A program made the position numbers and the translations under genes. Of a stretch of DNA of 64,000 nucleotides, positions 27,652 through 36,369 are shown piece after piece. The notes below the pieces were generated by a model that was not told the origin of the DNA, did not search any database, and saw only the letters and a program-made list of their open reading frames with translations. Positions within the stretch are counted from its first letter, which is position 1. Every line of letters begins with the position of its first letter. Source of the stretch: Halolamina rubra (GTDB lineage Archaea > Halobacteriota > Halobacteria > Halobacteriales > Haloferacaceae); NCBI RefSeq assembly GCF_000739555.1, contig NZ_BBJN01000005.1, positions 24,400 through 88,399 of the forward strand, given 5' to 3'.

Positions 27652-27872
27652 ACCGCGTGTTCGTCGCCCCCTCGCTTAATGTCGGGGGACGGTCGGGACC
27701 TCGCGTGGCGAGGGAGGTAGAGCGGTCGACGGAAGAAGTCGAGCGGGTCGACGGAGGAGAGTCCGTGGACGGTCGGTGGTACGAGCGGTGGGACAAGCGG
27801 CGAATCGAGACGGGAACGAACGGCGAACCGAGGCAAGAACGATCGGGAGATCGACGCCAGGGGTGGCGGATA

Positions 27873-28375
27873 CCCCACTGTGTCCGCTGTTCTGCTGACA
27901 CGTTCGGCGGAGAACGGCGGACATGGTGGTGTGGCGGCGTGAGTGTCAGGCGTCGATGGCGGCTGAACGGTGGTCTCGGCGATCGTACGACTGAGCCTGG
28001 GCGGTTCCGAGGATTGACCGTTCGTCGGCGACACCCTCCCCCCACTCTGTCCGCCGTTCCACGGAGAGAGTGGGACGGGGATCGAGATCGCGGGTAGGGA
28101 GCTCGTAAACAGTGGTTGTTTTCACGGACGTACCGTCCGTTCAAACGTGTTTGTCGAGGCTACGGACCACATATTTCCCCTACCGTATATAGGTTGCTGT
28201 TTATAGTAAACGTCGGTGTTGCTGTCACCCCCTCCCCCTCTCTTCTCCGAGAACTGCGGACAAAGTGGGGTGGGTGTGTTCGTCGTTTCTTTAAGTATCT
28301 CGAGAACGGCGGAAACTGCGGACGCTCCGGACGCGGTGGTTTTATGTGGCATGCCACGCGTCTCTCTACAACGCG
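27873..28375. other. Probable replication origin: ORB-like repeats flanking an AT-rich element
   Basis: Four origin-recognition-box-like motifs match AACNGCGGACANRGTGGKG: minus strand at 27873-27893 and 28035-28060, plus strand at 27911-27934 and 28250-28274. A degenerate fifth copy at 28311-28330 overlaps the orc1 promoter. An AT-rich segment (about 28165-28215, with ATATTT, TATATAGG and TTTATAGTAAA) lies between two inverted copies and is a candidate unwinding element. The orc1/cdc6 gene starts directly downstream. The rest of the gap from 27652 holds no gene. Confidence 0.85.
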
Positions 28376-29644
28376 ATGGGCATGTTCGAGCGGGATACAG
28401 ATATCTACCGTGACCGCGACGCGCTCCGGGAGGACTACCAGCCCGAGGAGCTCGTCGGTCGGGACGAGGAGCTCGACACGTACCGGGCCGCGCTCCAGCC
28501 GGTGATCAACGGCGAACAGCCCAACAACGTGTTCCTCTACGGCAAGACCGGCGTCGGGAAGACCGCCGCCACCCGCTACCTGCTCGAACACCTGAAGGAG
28601 GACACCGCCCAGTACGACGACATCGAACTCACGCTCGTCTCGCTCAACTGCGACGGGCTGACCAGCAGCTACCAGGTCGCGACGCGGCTGGTGAACCAGT
28701 TCCGCAGCGACACCGACCAGATATCGACGACGGGCTACCCGCGGGCGAGCGTGTACGAGATGCTCTGGGACGAACTCGACGCCTGTGGCGGCACCGTCAT
28801 CGTCGTCCTGGACGAGGTCGACCACGTCGAGGACGACTCCATCCTCTACCAGCTCCCGCGTGCCCGGGCGAACGGCAACCTGACCGAGGCGAAGATCGGG
28901 ATCATCGGCATCTCCAACGACTTCTCGTTCCGCGAGGAGCTGTCGCCGAAAGTGCGGTCGTCGCTGTGTGAACAGGAGATCCACTTCCCGGCGTACGACG
29001 CCGAGGACCTCCAGAAGATTCTGCAGCAGCGCGTCGACATCGCGTTCCACGACGGCGTCCTGAACCCCGGCGTCATCCCGCTCTGTGCGGCCTACGGCGC
29101 CAAGGACGCCGGCGACGCCCGCCAGTCGATCGACCTGCTGATGAAGGCCGGCGACCTCGCTCGCGACGACGACACCGAGCACGTGACCGAGGAGCACGTC
29201 GACCGCGGCCGTCGCGCGCTCGAACGCGGCCGGATCAAGGAGGGGATCACCGGGCTCACCCAGCACGGCCACCTCGTGCTGTACGCGCTGCTGACGCTCG
29301 ACCTCGAGGGTGAAGTCCCCGTCCGCTCGCGGGACATCCGCCCGCGGTACACGCGCTTCACGGAGATGGCGGGTCGGGACCCGCTGGTCCCCCGACGGAT
29401 GCGGGACCACCTCTCCGAGCTCGCGATGCTCGGGATCATCTCCGTCACCGAGCGCAACGAGGGGCGCCGCGGCGGCACCTACCGCGAGTACGCGATCGAC
29501 ATGGACCTCCACCTGCTGCTCGAGGCGATGGCCGACACCGTCGACGACGTGGGCGTCCACAAGTCCGTCCAGGAGTTCCTCGACGAGGACGTGGAGGAAC
29601 CCGTCGTCGACACGAGCCTCGCGGAGTTCGCGACTGAGGACTGA
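28376..29644 (+). CDS. Orc1/Cdc6 family replication initiator
   Basis: The product is 422 aa. The AAA+ ATPase domain has Walker A YGKTGVGKTAAT, Walker B VIVVLDEVDHVED and sensor 1 IGISNDFSFREEL. A lid follows with AYGAKDAGDARQSIDLL, then a C-terminal winged helix (VRSRDIRPRYTRF; ELAMLGIISVTERNEGRRGG). It binds origin boxes and should load the replicative helicase at the adjacent repeats. ATG 28376 follows a TATA-like TTTTATG by about 33 bp; ATG 28382 (MFERD) is an equally good start. The flanking repeats suggest it acts on its own origin and may autoregulate. Confidence 0.94.
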   Translation: MGMFERDTDIYRDRDALREDYQPEELVGRDEELDTYRAALQPVINGEQPNNVFLYGKTGVGKTAATRYLLEHLKEDTAQYDDIELTLVSLNCDGLTSSYQVATRLVNQFRSDTDQISTTGYPRASVYEMLWDELDACGGTVIVVLDEVDHVEDDSILYQLPRARANGNLTEAKIGIIGISNDFSFREELSPKVRSSLCEQEIHFPAYDAEDLQKILQQRVDIAFHDGVLNPGVIPLCAAYGAKDAGDARQSIDLLMKAGDLARDDDTEHVTEEHVDRGRRALERGRIKEGITGLTQHGHLVLYALLTLDLEGEVPVRSRDIRPRYTRFTEMAGRDPLVPRRMRDHLSELAMLGIISVTERNEGRRGGTYREYAIDMDLHLLLEAMADTVDDVGVHKSVQEFLDEDVEEPVVDTSLAEFATED

Positions 29645-29683
29645 CGGACGATTTCGACCGGTAGGTCCGTCTTAACCGGACAA

Positions 29684-29859
29684 TAACTCCGGACACGGTG
29701 GGGCTCGCGCGCCGATCTCCCGTTGCTCCCGGTTCCTGTCCCTCTGACGGCGAATTTACCCATTTTCACGCGGGTTACGACGCGCTTAACAGCGGACATG
29801 GTGGTGTGGCCGGCGGGCCAACGGAGCGGCGACCGGAACGGCGGACGAGGTGGTGTTCC
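29684..29859 (+). repeat. Downstream ORB-like repeats after orc1/cdc6
   Basis: Three direct copies of the same motif lie at 29684-29703 (AACTCCGGACACGGTGGGG), 29788-29809 (AACAGCGGACATGGTGG...) and 29837-29859 (AACGGCGGACGAGGTGG...), all on the plus strand. With the upstream copies they bracket the initiator gene. The 29645-30020 gap holds no gene; besides these repeats it contains only the inverted repeat at 29903-29945. Confidence 0.82.
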
Positions 29860-29902
29860 GTGCGGGGAGGAGTGGGGGAGCGATCGCACGGGGCGAACGG
29901 GT

Positions 29903-29945
29903 TTAACCAACACAGCGACCCGTCAACCGGTGGCTTGTTGGTTAA
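29903..29945. repeat. Inverted repeat TTAACCAACA / TGTTGGTTAA
   Basis: Perfect 10-bp arms at 29903-29912 and 29936-29945 have a 23-bp spacer. The same arm sequence forms an inverted repeat at 51741-51785, where it precedes a gene. Here no gene starts nearby, and the element sits just past the last ORB-like repeat. Confidence 0.75.
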
Positions 29946-30020
29946 GACTGCAGCGACGACGCCGCTGTTGCCGCTCCTCGGTCGGTCCCCGGGGTCGAGC
30001 CGCGAACCTGCACCGACCGG

Positions 30021-30233
30021 TCAGGATCCTGGAAGTGGCAGGTGGTCCCACTCCCACGCCCAGCAGTAGAGGAAGGAGAGCGCCGCGAGCGTGCCGCTGC
30101 CGACGACGACGTACCAGCCCCACGGGACGACGTTCCAGACCAGCAGCATCGGGAGCCCGACGAGGAGCCCGATCGCGCCGAGTATCACGCCGGCGACGCC
30201 GATGCACTCGAAGGGGCTGGGGATCTCCACCAT
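30021..30233 (-). CDS. Small two-helix membrane protein
   Basis: The product is 70 aa with two hydrophobic helices (about 10-34 and 38-60), the second containing GWYVVVGSGTLAALSFLYC. A TATA-like ATACTTTTC lies about 30 bp before ATG 30233. Function was not recognised. Confidence 0.7.
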   Translation of the reverse strand: MVEIPSPFECIGVAGVILGAIGLLVGLPMLLVWNVVPWGWYVVVGSGTLAALSFLYCWAWEWDHLPLPGS

Positions 30234-30395
30234 GGTTTCGTGAACCTGACGGGTGGCCCGGTGAAAAGTATGAGTCGGCTACGCGACCGTTCACGCGGCG
30301 CCGATCCGAAAGCACCGTCCTACTCCATCGAGGCCCGCCGACCAGTCGTGTCAGGGAGTGAATAACGAAACCGTTGACGCGTACCCGGACAGTTG

Positions 30396-30563
30396 ATGCC
30401 CCAGTGCCGAAACTGCGACGCCCACGTGACGGCCAGGTTCGCCCGCGTGTTCGGCGACAACGGCGATCAGGTGCACCGGTGCCCCGACTGTGCGGCCAAC
30501 CCGGATCGCTACGACGGCGGGGGAGACGTCGACCGTAGCGCGATCGCGTCGGGGTGGCGATGA
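30396..30563 (+). CDS. Small zinc-finger protein (DUF7563-like)
   Basis: The product is 55 aa. It starts MPQCRNCDAHVTARFARVFG and continues to HRCPDCAANPDR, giving two CxxC knuckles that should bind one zinc. This matches the short haloarchaeal DUF7563 proteins. Its stop overlaps the next start (ATGA at 30560), so it is coupled to the Mrr-like gene. RNA or DNA binding is possible but unproven. Confidence 0.8.
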   Translation: MPQCRNCDAHVTARFARVFGDNGDQVHRCPDCAANPDRYDGGGDVDRSAIASGWR

Positions 30564-30976
30564 GGACCGACGGCCACGCACAGTTCGCTCCACTCGACGC
30601 GGCGGCGTTCACGCGACTGGTGGCACGGACCTGGCGGTCGTACGGCTGGGAGGTCGTCGAGGCGACTCCCGCCGAGTGTCCGGACGGGATCGGGGACGTG
30701 ACGGCGCCGATCGACGGCGGCGCCACGCTCCTCGTTCGGTCCACCGAGCCGCGGGTCCTGCTCACGGTGCCGGGGGAGCGCCGGCTCTCGGCGGCGACGC
30801 TCGTCGAGATACTCGGTGAGGTGGAGACGCCGTCGAGACTGCTGGTCGCCGCCGCGGCGGGGTACGAGACCGGCGCGTTACACGTCGCTGAAACCTACGG
30901 CGTCGAACTCGTCGAACCAGCGGCGCTGGCCCGCCTCAACGAGCCCGCGGTGGAGGGCGACCGCCCCGAAGCCTGA
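30560..30976 (+). CDS. Mrr-like (PD-(D/E)XK fold) protein lacking clear catalytic residues
   Basis: The product is 138 aa. It opens FTRLVARTWRSYGWEVVEAT, the helix-strand start of Mrr-type restriction-endonuclease-like domains, and ends ALHVAETYGVELVEPAALARL, like the closing helix of that fold. The central D...ExK catalytic core is not evident, so it may be a degenerate nuclease or only a DNA-binding relative. It is coupled by an ATGA overlap to the zinc-finger gene. Confidence 0.6.
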   Translation: MRTDGHAQFAPLDAAAFTRLVARTWRSYGWEVVEATPAECPDGIGDVTAPIDGGATLLVRSTEPRVLLTVPGERRLSAATLVEILGEVETPSRLLVAAAAGYETGALHVAETYGVELVEPAALARLNEPAVEGDRPEA

Positions 30977-31058
30977 GCATCGACGGTCCGAGTCGCGCTG
31001 ACCGATCGGCCCTCCGTCCGATTTTTCGTCGCGATCGAACGCTGTTTCGAGCGTTCGA

Positions 31059-32060
31059 CTACGAGCGCAGCGTCCCGTACAGCTTCGACAGCGCGGTCAT
31101 CGTCAGGTTCCCGTTCTCGAGCGCGTAGTACGGCACCAGCTCCGGGGCGAACTTCGCTTTGAACTCAGCGATGCGCTGGTTGTTCGCGCCCGCGAGATCG
31201 TACGTTCTCACCCCTCGCTCCATCGCGTCGGTGACGTACGCCCAGTCGAGCAGGTCGTTGACCGGGAGATCGACCGACGGTTTCGCGGCTCCGAGCCAGC
31301 GGATCGACCGGTCGTCGAACTCGACGGTGACGAACCCGCCGGCGTAGTCGCCCTCGACGCGGCAGACGTACGGGCGGATCACGCCCGCGGGGAGCGCCTC
31401 GTAGAGGTCGCGGACGATCGCGCTGTCGACGCCGAACGACTCATCCTGCTCGGCGTGGCGCTCCCGGGCTTGCTCGACGATCCGGTCGATCGCCTCGGCG
31501 CCGCCCTCGGCGATCTCGTAGGACACCTCGTACTCGCTGGTGACGTTGCGCCGCGCGTCGCTGCTAAACGCCGACAGCAGCTCGTCCGGCGAGCGGTCGA
31601 TGTCGACGATGTACGTGTACCGCACGCTGGCGTCGTACTCCTGCCAGAGGAACGGCCGCACGTCGTCGTACCCCGGCGCCGTCCGGACGGAGGTGTACCC
31701 CGGGCAGCGTTCGTCGTCGAGCCAGTCCTGACACGCCTCGACGAACCGGCGGTTGCGCTCGTCGTACCGCCGGCGCTTCAGCGGCTGCCGATCGAGCAGC
31801 AGCGGGCCCATGTACGGCAGCTTCAGGTTCGGCGGCGGCGAGAACGCGCCGGTCGCGGGCCCCTTCCGGATCGTGAACACGGGGAACAGCCCCACCGGCT
31901 CCTCGCCTTTGAACCCGACGAGCCGGTGGCAGTCGCCGCCGGTGTGGCGCTCGAGCACGTCGAGCGCGGCCGCGTGGTGGAACCCAGTCGGGTGGTCGGT
32001 GTCTGTCAGCAGCTCGTTCCAGCGCGCCGCGTCGTCGACGGTGCGGAGCTCAATACTCAT
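31059..32060 (-). CDS. FemAB/GNAT-type acyltransferase (BioF2-like)
   Basis: The product is 333 aa with two GNAT-like lobes. Visible segments are GFKGEEPVGLFPVFTIRKG, DARRNVTSEYEVSYEIAEGG and the conserved second lobe GDYAGGFVTVEFDDRSIRWL and LLDWAYVTDAMERGVRTYDL. Such proteins occur in polysaccharide and exosortase-type clusters and transfer amino-acid or acyl groups. The ATG overlaps the end of the AlkP gene by 11 bp, so they form an operon. The acceptor is unknown. Confidence 0.83.
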   Translation of the reverse strand: MSIELRTVDDAARWNELLTDTDHPTGFHHAAALDVLERHTGGDCHRLVGFKGEEPVGLFPVFTIRKGPATGAFSPPPNLKLPYMGPLLLDRQPLKRRRYDERNRRFVEACQDWLDDERCPGYTSVRTAPGYDDVRPFLWQEYDASVRYTYIVDIDRSPDELLSAFSSDARRNVTSEYEVSYEIAEGGAEAIDRIVEQARERHAEQDESFGVDSAIVRDLYEALPAGVIRPYVCRVEGDYAGGFVTVEFDDRSIRWLGAAKPSVDLPVNDLLDWAYVTDAMERGVRTYDLAGANNQRIAEFKAKFAPELVPYYALENGNLTMTALSKLYGTLRS

Positions 32061-33636
32061 TGTCGTCGATGTACCCCAGTCGGGAGAGCCGGCGGGTGAC
32101 GTCCGCGTCGGTGGATCGGTCGATTCGCGCCTCGAACGGCGGGTACGACTCGGGGGCGACCGGCGTAACCGGCGGGAGCGGTTCGCCGTCCATCCGGGTC
32201 GAGGGGGCGACCCCGAGCGAGGCGAGCACCGTCGGCGCCACGTCGAACAGGTGGGCGTCGCTCAGCCCGGCGGCCGCGTCGACGCCGTCGCCGGCCGCGG
32301 CGACGATCCCGGCCGGCTTGTGGTTCCACTCGTCGGCGGCCGCGAACGCCTCGCCGCGCAGCGACGCCGAGAGCATGTGGTCGAACCCGGCCGGCACCGT
32401 GAGGAGGTCGACCGCCTCGTCGACGTACGGGCCCGAGAAGTACTCCTCCGCGGGCGCGACCTCGGCGAACACCGGGTCGCCGTCGGGGGTTCGTGCAGCC
32501 TCGAGCGTCGCGATCAGGTCGCTCCGGACAGAGGGGTACTCCGCGGGGGCGACGACGCCGTCCGGGTCCCGGCCCGCCTTGTTGAGCCGGACGCCCAGCT
32601 CCGTCCGCGAGCGCATGTACGCCGCCGACTCGGGGAAGTCGACGCGCTCGGTCCCGGCCCGGACCGTCCCCCGCGAGACGTGGTCGAGCACGAACTCCTT
32701 CAACCCGAGCGCCTCGAGCGCCGCCCCGATTCGCTGGCTGCTGAGCCCGACCGCGGAGGCCAGCCCGACCGCGCGTTCGGCCAGCGAGGGCGTCGACGAC
32801 TCCTCGTCGCGCACGATGGCGCTCCAGGAGGGCATCCCGCCCTCGCCGCTAGTCGTCCGGAGGTACCCCTGCTCGGCGAGATACTCGTTGACCCGGAACT
32901 CCGCCCCCTCGTAGGGGCCGATCCCGTGGTCGCTCGCGACGATCACGCGGTCGGGGTCACACGCGTCGAGCGTCCGTTCGAGCTGCTCGTCGACGGCCTC
33001 GAACACCGTTCGGACCGCCTCGTCGTCCTCCGGACGCTCGTGGAACACCGTGTCCGTCTGCTGGAACTGGAGGAAGCCGAACTCGGGGTCGAACTCGTCG
33101 GCGAGCAGCCGGAACGCCTCGCCGCGCATCTCGACCAGTCGCCGGTACCACGCGACCTGCTCGTCGCCGTCGACGCCTTCAGGCGCGTACACGCGATACT
33201 CCCCGAGCTCGTCCTCGATGCGGTCGAGTAGCCCCTCGGGGTGGCAGGTCGGCCGTTCCGGGCTGACGTAGCCGGGGACGAGCGCGCCGTCGAACTGGCG
33301 GGGCGGGCCGGTGACGGGAACGTTCACGACGACGCTCGACAGCCCGTGGTGGTCGAGCAGCTCCCAGAGCGCGTGGGCCCGGACGTGGGTGCGGTTGACC
33401 AGGTCCCAGTCGTAGCCGTCGAACGCGAGGAAGTCGAACGCGCCGTGTTTCCCGGGGTTGACGCCGGTGTACAGCGACGGCCACGCGCTCGGGGTCCACG
33501 GCGGGATCTGCGACTCCAGGGGGCCGACGACGCCGCGCTCGAACAGCCCGGAGAGCGTCGGCAGCCGATCCGCGTCGAGAAGCGGATCGAGCACGTCCCG
33601 ACAGGCCCCGTCGAGCCCGATCAGCAGCGTCCCCAT
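32050..33636 (-). CDS. Type I phosphodiesterase / alkaline-phosphatase superfamily protein
   Basis: The product is 528 aa and cytoplasmic (no signal peptide). Metal site 1 is LIGLDGA. The nucleophile region is PPWTPSAWPSLYTGVNPGKH, and later metal ligands are QFQQTDTVFH, VIVASDHGIGPY and AGFDHMLSASLRG. This is the nucleotide pyrophosphatase/AP2937 type common in haloarchaeal surface-glycan loci. It overlaps the FemAB-like gene by 11 bp. The substrate is unknown (nucleotide sugar, lipid carrier or sulfate/phosphate ester). Confidence 0.87.
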   Translation of the reverse strand: MGTLLIGLDGACRDVLDPLLDADRLPTLSGLFERGVVGPLESQIPPWTPSAWPSLYTGVNPGKHGAFDFLAFDGYDWDLVNRTHVRAHALWELLDHHGLSSVVVNVPVTGPPRQFDGALVPGYVSPERPTCHPEGLLDRIEDELGEYRVYAPEGVDGDEQVAWYRRLVEMRGEAFRLLADEFDPEFGFLQFQQTDTVFHERPEDDEAVRTVFEAVDEQLERTLDACDPDRVIVASDHGIGPYEGAEFRVNEYLAEQGYLRTTSGEGGMPSWSAIVRDEESSTPSLAERAVGLASAVGLSSQRIGAALEALGLKEFVLDHVSRGTVRAGTERVDFPESAAYMRSRTELGVRLNKAGRDPDGVVAPAEYPSVRSDLIATLEAARTPDGDPVFAEVAPAEEYFSGPYVDEAVDLLTVPAGFDHMLSASLRGEAFAAADEWNHKPAGIVAAAGDGVDAAAGLSDAHLFDVAPTVLASLGVAPSTRMDGEPLPPVTPVAPESYPPFEARIDRSTDADVTRRLSRLGYIDDNEY

Positions 33637-33781
33637 CCCACTCGGTTGTCGGTCTCTCACGGCCGTCAGTACCGATGGCCCGGAAATTGTTATGGAGGGA
33701 GTGACCGGCCGTTGCCGCGTCGACATCCCGGTATGGACTGATTACTGCGCTGGAACCGCCCTCGCCGCGTTCTCGGCGGAG

Positions 33782-33842
33782 CCTACCGAGGTATGCCACG
33801 TGGTAACAACGAACCTACCGATAGTACGGAACTCCCTACCGA
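33782..33842 (+). promoter_or_regulatory. Three CCTACCGA direct repeats in a divergent promoter region
   Basis: CCTACCGA occurs at 33782-33789, 33814-33821 and 33835-33842. A weaker variant, CTACCGTCGA, follows near 33973. They lie in the 397-bp gap between the divergent AlkP (start 33636) and beta-helix (start 34034) genes, which contains no gene. They are candidate operator sites. Confidence 0.4.
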
Positions 33843-34033
33843 AATATCGACGATCCTACTACTTCCCGGCGCGCGCTGGTCGATCTGTAAGCTGTGCTTA
33901 CTGCTTCGGTCCGGGATCGGTCGGTATCGTGTCGTTACTTGACTTACAAACGTCCGCAAGTAAGGGAGTTCTACCGTCGACTGGCCCCCACCCCGTCAGA
34001 ATCTACTTTCAGGTAATCCCTCTCTACCCATCC

Positions 34034-36145
34034 ATGGCAGAACGCCATGGCGAGGACGAGGCGGCACAGGACGAGCCTACTACCGACGCGGACGGCCAGC
34101 TCGGCCGACGGTCGATTATGAAGGCCCTCGGCGCGACGGCGGCCCTGACCGGGCTGGGCGCGCTGTCGGGCAACGCGGCGGCGGCCGACGTCGGCCTGTC
34201 GGGCGGCGGCACGTCGATCCCCGCCGGGGAGTACTCGTGGGACGGCTCCGGGCTCTCGGTGGACAGCGGCAACGCGATCGTCGGCGAGGGAAGCGCCGGC
34301 GACGTGGTGCTGAACCTCGAGTCCGGCACGATGGACGGCAACATCGAGGGGCGACTCGAGAACGTCGTGGTTCGCGGCTCCAACCACGATGCGAAGGCAG
34401 GGATTAACGTCTCCCCGGGGGCGACGATCGACGGGTTCGTCTGGCCCGAGGGCGGCCAGCGCGACGAGGACCGCGCGATGTACACGCCCGACGGGGGGAA
34501 CGACCGGCTCACCGTCCGGAACTCCGCGTGGGGGTGGATGGTGAACAACGGCGCCTACCTCGACAAGCCGCCGGTGACGATGGAGAACTGCGCGGCCGTG
34601 AACAACAACATCGCGAACGTCCGGGTCGGCCACCGCGACGGCACCGACGAGGACGAGCGGACGGTGATCCGGAACAGCCTGATCGCGGTCACCCAGCCCG
34701 TCGAGAACGACGACACCAACATCCCCCACTCCCGCGGGATCCGCCTGCGTCACCCCGCGGACCTGCTGATCGAGAACTGCTGGTTCATCTACCTCGACGT
34801 CGACGGCACCGCCGACCTGATCGAGCTCCACGACGGCGCCGCGGGCTCCACGGTGGAGATCCGTGACTGCGCGTTCTACAACGACTCCGACGGCGACCTC
34901 GTGCGCGACAAGTCCAACGGCGAGATGGACGTGACCATCGAGAACTGTACGGTCGCCGGCTCGGGCAGCCGGAACGTCGAGCCCGACTTCGACGGCTCGG
35001 GCATCACCGAAGATGACAGCGTCAGCTTCCCGTACCCGTCGGCGATCACCGGCTACGCCGCCGCCGACGAGATCGAGGGCGTCGGCGACGGGATCGGCCC
35101 GTGGGACGGCGACGCCGGCTCGACGGTTCAGGAGCAGGACTCGATGGCTCACACGCTCGTCCTCCACGCCGACCCGGAGAACGACGGGACGATCGAGCCG
35201 ACGTTCACCGTCGACGGCCCCGTCGAGTTCGCCGGCGACGCCGAGTCCGACGAGGACACGATCACGGAGAACGGCGACGGCACCTACACGGTGACGAGCG
35301 TGCTCGCGCCGGACGAGCTCGACTCGTTCCGCTTCGACGACAGCGTCGTCGACTACAGCCTCCCCGCCGACGCGAGCGTGGACGTGTCCCTGGACGGGAC
35401 GACGACGACGTTCGCGTACCTCGTCGGCGCGGAGAGCACCGCCGACACCGAGGACGTGGTCGAAGTGATCGCCCGCCAGTCCGGCGAACTGGACTACGAG
35501 TTCGTCGTCGACGGCACGGCCGAACTCCACTCGACCTCCGGCCAGGTCACCGCCGGCCACGGCGACGAGATCACGGACAACGGCGACGGCACCGTCACCG
35601 TCTCCGGGTTCACCGGCAACGACGGCTACGGCGACGCGTACATCGTCGACGGGAGCGTCCAGTCGTTCTCGTGGACTCCCGAGGAGTACGCGTTCGACGT
35701 GCTGGTCAACGGCAACGTCGTCGACCCGCTCTCGTTCGACGCCGACGACTCGACGACCGACACGTCGACCGACGACACCACGACTGACGACACGACGACC
35801 GACACGTCGACCGACGACAGTACGTCGACGGACAGCACGACGGACGACACCACGACCGACAGCACGGACGGGTCGACCGACCGCCCGCACCTGCTGACGA
35901 TCGACGGGACGCCGGACGACGTGACGACGTACACGTTCACGGTGTCCGGGTCGGTCGCCCGCGACGAGGAGAACAGCGAGGTCACCGACGACGGCACCAG
36001 CTGGGACCAGATCGAGGACATCGCGTCCGACGGGAAGGTCGTCGGGCTGGTCGGCAGCGGCGTCGACGCCTACCGGTTCGGCGGCAGCGTGACCGAGATC
36101 ACCGTCGACGGGGACGCGAGCGTCTCCATCCAGCGTGACGTGTGA
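34034..36145 (+). CDS. Tat-exported right-handed beta-helix protein with Thr/Ser-rich linker
   Basis: The product is 703 aa. A Tat signal is evident (LGRRSIMKALGATAALTG ending in AAAA). Residues about 40-360 form a beta-helix with NNN/ENC turns (MENCAAVNNN, VIRNSLIAV, LIENCWFIYL, TIENCTVAGS), as in polysaccharide lyases and phage tail proteins. The C-terminal part has three related beta-sandwich-like repeats (from HTLVLHADPEND, DVVEVIARQSGE and HLLTIDGTPDD). A low-complexity TTDTSTDD linker, about 45 residues, precedes the last one. It is a surface protein, and glycan binding or cleavage is inferred. A TATA-like TCTACTTT lies about 28 bp upstream. Confidence 0.85.
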   Translation: MAERHGEDEAAQDEPTTDADGQLGRRSIMKALGATAALTGLGALSGNAAAADVGLSGGGTSIPAGEYSWDGSGLSVDSGNAIVGEGSAGDVVLNLESGTMDGNIEGRLENVVVRGSNHDAKAGINVSPGATIDGFVWPEGGQRDEDRAMYTPDGGNDRLTVRNSAWGWMVNNGAYLDKPPVTMENCAAVNNNIANVRVGHRDGTDEDERTVIRNSLIAVTQPVENDDTNIPHSRGIRLRHPADLLIENCWFIYLDVDGTADLIELHDGAAGSTVEIRDCAFYNDSDGDLVRDKSNGEMDVTIENCTVAGSGSRNVEPDFDGSGITEDDSVSFPYPSAITGYAAADEIEGVGDGIGPWDGDAGSTVQEQDSMAHTLVLHADPENDGTIEPTFTVDGPVEFAGDAESDEDTITENGDGTYTVTSVLAPDELDSFRFDDSVVDYSLPADASVDVSLDGTTTTFAYLVGAESTADTEDVVEVIARQSGELDYEFVVDGTAELHSTSGQVTAGHGDEITDNGDGTVTVSGFTGNDGYGDAYIVDGSVQSFSWTPEEYAFDVLVNGNVVDPLSFDADDSTTDTSTDDTTTDDTTTDTSTDDSTSTDSTTDDTTTDSTDGSTDRPHLLTIDGTPDDVTTYTFTVSGSVARDEENSEVTDDGTSWDQIEDIASDGKVVGLVGSGVDAYRFGGSVTEITVDGDASVSIQRDV

Positions 36146-36363
36146 TGACGGGTGACCAACGCGGCGACTGGCGACACGCGCCCGAGGACCCGGACCCGGC
36201 CGAGGACCTCGGCTACGAGGCAGTCGAACTGGACATGATCGGCACCGACGCCGACGGCGAGAACCGCGTGCTGGTGCTGCCGACCGACGAGGAGATGCTC
36301 GCCGACGACGCGTTCGTGATCGTCGACGAGGCCTCCGTCGAGGAGCTCTCCGCGAAGCGCTGA
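36145..36363 (+). CDS. Small acidic protein coupled to the beta-helix gene
   Basis: The product is 72 aa, very acidic, with no membrane segment (GYEAVELDMIGTDADGENRV, VIVDEASVEELSAKR). The start overlaps the upstream stop (TGATG), so it is translationally coupled. No family was recognised; a cytoplasmic partner or adaptor is possible. Confidence 0.65.
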   Translation: MTGDQRGDWRHAPEDPDPAEDLGYEAVELDMIGTDADGENRVLVLPTDEEMLADDAFVIVDEASVEELSAKR

Positions 36364-36369
36364 GACGGG

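Noticed and set aside
27652..28375. A protein-coding gene in the gap before orc1/cdc6
   Set aside because: Open frames there have no typical haloarchaeal codon pattern and the ORB-like repeats and AT-rich segment explain the conservation.
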